NCBI GenBank assembly: GCA_963845675.1
Contig: CAWJSX010000005.1
Coordinates: 124,001-188,000 of the forward strand
Reading direction: 5' to 3'
Source: CAWJMD01 sp963845675
GTDB lineage: Bacteria; Actinomycetota; Actinomycetes; Actinomycetales; CAWJMD01
DNA length: 64,000 nt
Position 1 is the first letter of the stretch; each line of letters starts with the position of its first letter. Position numbers and translations under genes: made by a program. Below are positions 61,468 to 64,000 of this stretch, one piece after another. The notes below the pieces were generated by a model. It was not told where the DNA came from. It ran no database searches and was given only the letters and a program-made list of their open reading frames with translations.

Positions 61468-62965
61468 CGGCCTCGAGGTCTCGGGCGGCGCCGGGTCGCT
61501 CGTCGCCCGGTACGACGACATGGAGCACGTGGCCGGCGTCGTCGACGACGTGGCGGACCGTCTACGCGCCTGCTCGGGTCGCGTGGCGGCCTGCGCCACC
61601 GACGGAGACCTCGTGGCGGGCGGGGTGCTCGCCCCCGGGACCCTGGCCACGGCCGCCACCCAGATCGTGGACGCCGCGTCGGGGCGGAGTGGTCTGCTCG
61701 TGCTGGCCGTGCGGATGGAGTCGTCCGCCCTGTGGGTGCGCACGACCATCGGCGTCTACGAGGCGGTCGATGCCGCGGGTGCCGCCGCCCTGGAGGCCGG
61801 CCAGGACTTGGCCGCCCTCGGCGCCGGCCTGGCGATCTGGCCGCTGGCCGGCGGGGTGCTGGTCATGGCCGGTGGCGCTGCCCTCGTGGGTGCGGTGGCT
61901 CGTCACGAGGGCGCCGACGGCGTCGCCGACTGGCTCGACGAGTTCGGCGGCGACGCGGCGGACGCGGCACTCGGCGAGGTCCAGGAGACGCTCTACGAGC
62001 AGCCGTGGCTGGTGGACGTGCTGGCCGGCGGGGCGGAGGGCCTGGTCGTCGGGGTCACGGGACCCTTCGGTGGGCTGCTGTCCTCCGTCACCGGGAACCC
62101 CTGGCCCCCGGCCACCTACGAGCAGGCGGTCGGCCTGCTCGTCGCCACCGGCAAGCGCTTCGGGCACCTGGACGACCGCCCGGCGGCCGCCACGCCGATC
62201 ACGACCCCGCTGGAGGACGTGCAGTACGTCCCGACGGGCATCGCCGACGTGTTCAGGGGGCAGGCCCAGCTGATGCCCCACGCCGGCGTCGAGGGGCAGG
62301 AGCTGCACGAGGACCCGTCCGCCGGACGGATCCGCGTGATCGAGGTCCGCCGGCCCGACGGCTCCAGCGCCTGGGTGGTCCAGCTGCCCGGCACCCAGGT
62401 CGTCGACACCGTGGCCGGCGGCAACCCGGTCGACATGACCTCGAACATCCACCTGATGGCGACCGGGCGCAGCGCCACGATGGACGCGGCGGGATCCGCT
62501 CTGCGACAGGCGATGACGTCCGCGGGAGTACCGCCTGGGCAGCCGGTCATGCTCACCGGTCACAGCCAGGGCGGCATCACCGCGGCCGCGCTGGCCGCCG
62601 ACCCGTCCTTCACCCGCGAGTTCCACGTCACGCACGTGGTCACCGCCGGGTCGCCCATCGCGCGGATCGCCGTTCCCGACGACGTCCAGGTGCTGTCGCT
62701 GGAGCACGAGAGGGACCCCGTCCCGCGACTCGAGGGCGAGGCGAACCCCGAGCGGGCCGGGTGGACGACGGTGCGACGCGACCACACCAACCCGGCCCAG
62801 GGACGCGTGCCGATCGCGGCCCACGGCGCGCAGACGTACATCGAGACCGGCGAGGTCGTGGACGCCTCGACCGACCCCTCGATCACGAGCTTCCGGGAGT
62901 CGGCTTCGGCGTTCTGGACCGGCGACGGCTCGGTGCGCGACTACTCCGTCAGGAGGCAGCCGTGA
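61460..62965 (+). CDS. lipase-like alpha/beta hydrolase, candidate type VII effector
   Basis: The product has 501 residues from GTG 61460, overlapping the previous gene by eight bases. Residues 1-100 form a helical ESX-like head. A hydrophobic glycine-rich stretch (about 115-145) follows. The C-terminal hydrolase has G-H-S-Q-G-G (Ser near 369), E-R-D-P-V-P-R-L (Asp near 419) and A-A-H-G-A-Q-T-Y (His near 455), a complete catalytic triad of class 3 lipase-like enzymes. A secreted lipase or phospholipase acting on neighbours is plausible. Its four-base overlap with a lipoprotein gene suggests an effector/immunity pair. Confidence 0.75.
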   Translation: MGDGLEVSGGAGSLVARYDDMEHVAGVVDDVADRLRACSGRVAACATDGDLVAGGVLAPGTLATAATQIVDAASGRSGLLVLAVRMESSALWVRTTIGVYEAVDAAGAAALEAGQDLAALGAGLAIWPLAGGVLVMAGGAALVGAVARHEGADGVADWLDEFGGDAADAALGEVQETLYEQPWLVDVLAGGAEGLVVGVTGPFGGLLSSVTGNPWPPATYEQAVGLLVATGKRFGHLDDRPAAATPITTPLEDVQYVPTGIADVFRGQAQLMPHAGVEGQELHEDPSAGRIRVIEVRRPDGSSAWVVQLPGTQVVDTVAGGNPVDMTSNIHLMATGRSATMDAAGSALRQAMTSAGVPPGQPVMLTGHSQGGITAAALAADPSFTREFHVTHVVTAGSPIARIAVPDDVQVLSLEHERDPVPRLEGEANPERAGWTTVRRDHTNPAQGRVPIAAHGAQTYIETGEVVDASTDPSITSFRESASAFWTGDGSVRDYSVRRQP

Positions 62966-63408
62966 AGCTCGTCCGCTCCGTCGGCCTCGCCTGCGCCAAC
63001 CTCGCGGTGGCGGTCGGCGTGGCGGGGCTCGCGGGGTGCAGCCCCGGTCCTGCGACGGTGGAGGAGTCGCGCCCCCCGGTCGCCTCGGAGCGCGACCGGG
63101 TCATCGACCGCGTCGAGGCGATCCCGGGGGTCGCCGGCACCGACCTGCAGGTGCGTGACGACGCCACGTCCGGGCAGTCGATCATGGGCAGCGTCGAGGT
63201 CAGCCCCCAGGCCGACCCGGTGGCGGTGCTCGACGACGTCTACGCCGCCCTGTGGACGTTCCGCTCCTGGCCGCCGCCGATCACCGTCGTGGCGACGGTC
63301 GGCGACCAGGTCTTCGGGCTCGACGGACCACTGCCTGCGGGGTCGGGCGAAGGACTCACGAAGAGCGAGCTGGAGCAGCGGTACGGCCCGTGGCCGGGTG
63401 ACGTCTAG
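62962..63408 (+). CDS. lipoprotein, candidate immunity protein
   Basis: The product has 148 residues from GTG 62962, with AGGAGG upstream. The signal peptide ends L-A-G-C-S, a clear lipobox, so the protein is anchored outside the cytoplasmic membrane. The mature domain (about 110 residues) has V-I-D-R-V-E-A-I-P-G-V and a C-terminal S-E-L-E-Q-R-Y-G-P-W. It resembles no family I recognise. Coupling to the lipase gene and its surface position make it a good candidate to neutralise the lipase. Confidence 0.6.
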   Translation: MKLVRSVGLACANLAVAVGVAGLAGCSPGPATVEESRPPVASERDRVIDRVEAIPGVAGTDLQVRDDATSGQSIMGSVEVSPQADPVAVLDDVYAALWTFRSWPPPITVVATVGDQVFGLDGPLPAGSGEGLTKSELEQRYGPWPGDV

Positions 63409-64000
63409 ACGTCGTCGGCCCCGGGGCGCGCCACGACCACGGTGGCGAGGGTGCCCGCGCCGAGGTGCAGCAGCGCCCGGCCCGGCCGCACCTGGTCGCT
63501 GATGGCGCTGCGCGGCAGGCGGACACCCACCAGGTCGCCGTCCGCCATCGCCTGCGGTGAGAGCACGGCGCCGGCTCGCCCCTTCCGTGCCTCGGCGTGC
63601 CAGCCCGCGAAGCCGGAGGCGAGGTCGTTGGTGGTCCCTGCGACGATCAGTCCACGCCCGGCGTCGCCTGCGCCGCGGACGTAGGCCTTCAGCTGCGCCG
63701 ACACCGCGGTGTCCTTGTGCAGCTCGGCGTCGTCGATGACCAGCACCAGCCGCCCGTGACCGGCCACCAGCTCCTCGAAGACCTCACGGCTGAGCTCGGT
63801 GTCCGTGCAGACCGCCCGGACACCGGGCCGGCCCGCGAGGTCGCGCAGCGGCGACGGGCGGGGGGCGATCACGGCCACCTCCGTGCCGGCTCGCAGCAGC
63901 GTGAGGCTCATCGACAGCAGCGCGGTGCTCCGGCCCGACCGCGATGGCCCGCCGACGAGGAACACGGGGGAGCGCGACAGGTCGGGGCCCATCGCCTCGA
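63405..64000 (-). CDS. eccC: type VII secretion ATPase EccC/FtsK-SpoIIIE, C-terminal part
   Basis: The frame is open to the window edge, so the N-terminal part is missing; about 198 residues are visible. V-G-G-P-S-R-S-G-R-S-T-A-L is a variant Walker A with Arg in place of Lys, and L-V-L-V-I-D-D-A-E-L is the Walker B region, as in the last FtsK/SpoIIIE-type domain of EccC proteins. The tail ends A-R-P-G-A-D-D-V. EccC recognises WXG100 tails and drives secretion, which links the forward genes on the left to a type VII system. It overlaps the lipoprotein stop at 63405-63408. Confidence 0.7.
   Translation of the reverse strand, partial: EAMGPDLSRSPVFLVGGPSRSGRSTALLSMSLTLLRAGTEVAVIAPRPSPLRDLAGRPGVRAVCTDTELSREVFEELVAGHGRLVLVIDDAELHKDTAVSAQLKAYVRGAGDAGRGLIVAGTTNDLASGFAGWHAEARKGRAGAVLSPQAMADGDLVGVRLPRSAISDQVRPGRALLHLGAGTLATVVVARPGADDV

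Overview
The window is a high-GC (roughly 70%) actinobacterial chromosome segment. The gene order from position 1 to 19,969 (DUF3566 membrane protein, tRNA-Ile, a DLW-39 peptide, tRNA-Ala, cyclophilin, rhomboid protease, CrgA, DUF881, class E sortase, PabA/TrpG, PknB, PknA, PbpA, RodA, PstP, FhaB, FhaA, tRNA-Leu) is the block that follows gyrB-gyrA near the replication origin in Nocardioidaceae-like actinobacteria such as Nocardioides or Aeromicrobium. The genus is my inference. A mycothiol-type enzyme, PASTA kinases and WXG100 proteins agree with an actinobacterium.

Layout. 1-7.9 kb: end of the origin-proximal block, two tRNAs, an MFS exporter, and a TetR-regulated cupin/MDMPI operon with two matching operators. 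8-19.7 kb: growth and division control; CrgA, a sortase operon, then a tightly overlapping reverse operon fhaA-fhaB-pstP-rodA-pbpA-pknA-pknB that couples Ser/Thr phosphorylation to peptidoglycan synthesis. 20-31.5 kb: accessory metabolism and defence; haloalkane-dehalogenase-like hydrolase, Tat-exported PhoX, phosphoribosyltransferase, secreted endonuclease I, and a TetR-controlled two-gene ABC exporter bracketed by two DUF305 proteins. 31.5-44.6 kb: aldo/keto reductase, HAD phosphatase, a broken M15 peptidase with FG-GAP repeats, oligopeptidase B, SpoIIE phosphatase, two related HTH regulators flanking an M23 peptidase remnant, Fpg/Nei glycosylase and Hsp20 behind a CIRCE-like operator. 44.7-55.7 kb: a Tad/Flp pilus locus (SAF protein, CpaE, TadA, TadB, TadC, Flp-type pilin, three TadE/G-like pseudopilins, a lipoprotein, a secreted protein and a large LysM-BTAD membrane protein). 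55.7-64 kb: a type VII secretion neighbourhood with small helical WXG100-like proteins, a membrane-spanning substrate, an EspG-like protein, a lipase-like effector, a lipoprotein that may protect against it, and the C-terminal end of an EccC/FtsK ATPase running off the window.

The most conspicuous oddity is that about sixteen genes are broken by one or more single-base shifts, usually in short runs of the same base, although coding sense continues on both sides. Many sit in conserved genes, so consensus-sequence errors are the simplest explanation, but the 10-19.7 kb core block is clean and a few loci (35 kb, 41 kb, 1.9 kb) look truly degraded. The best candidate for something little described is the lipase effector/lipoprotein/WXG100 unit at 60.0-63.4 kb.
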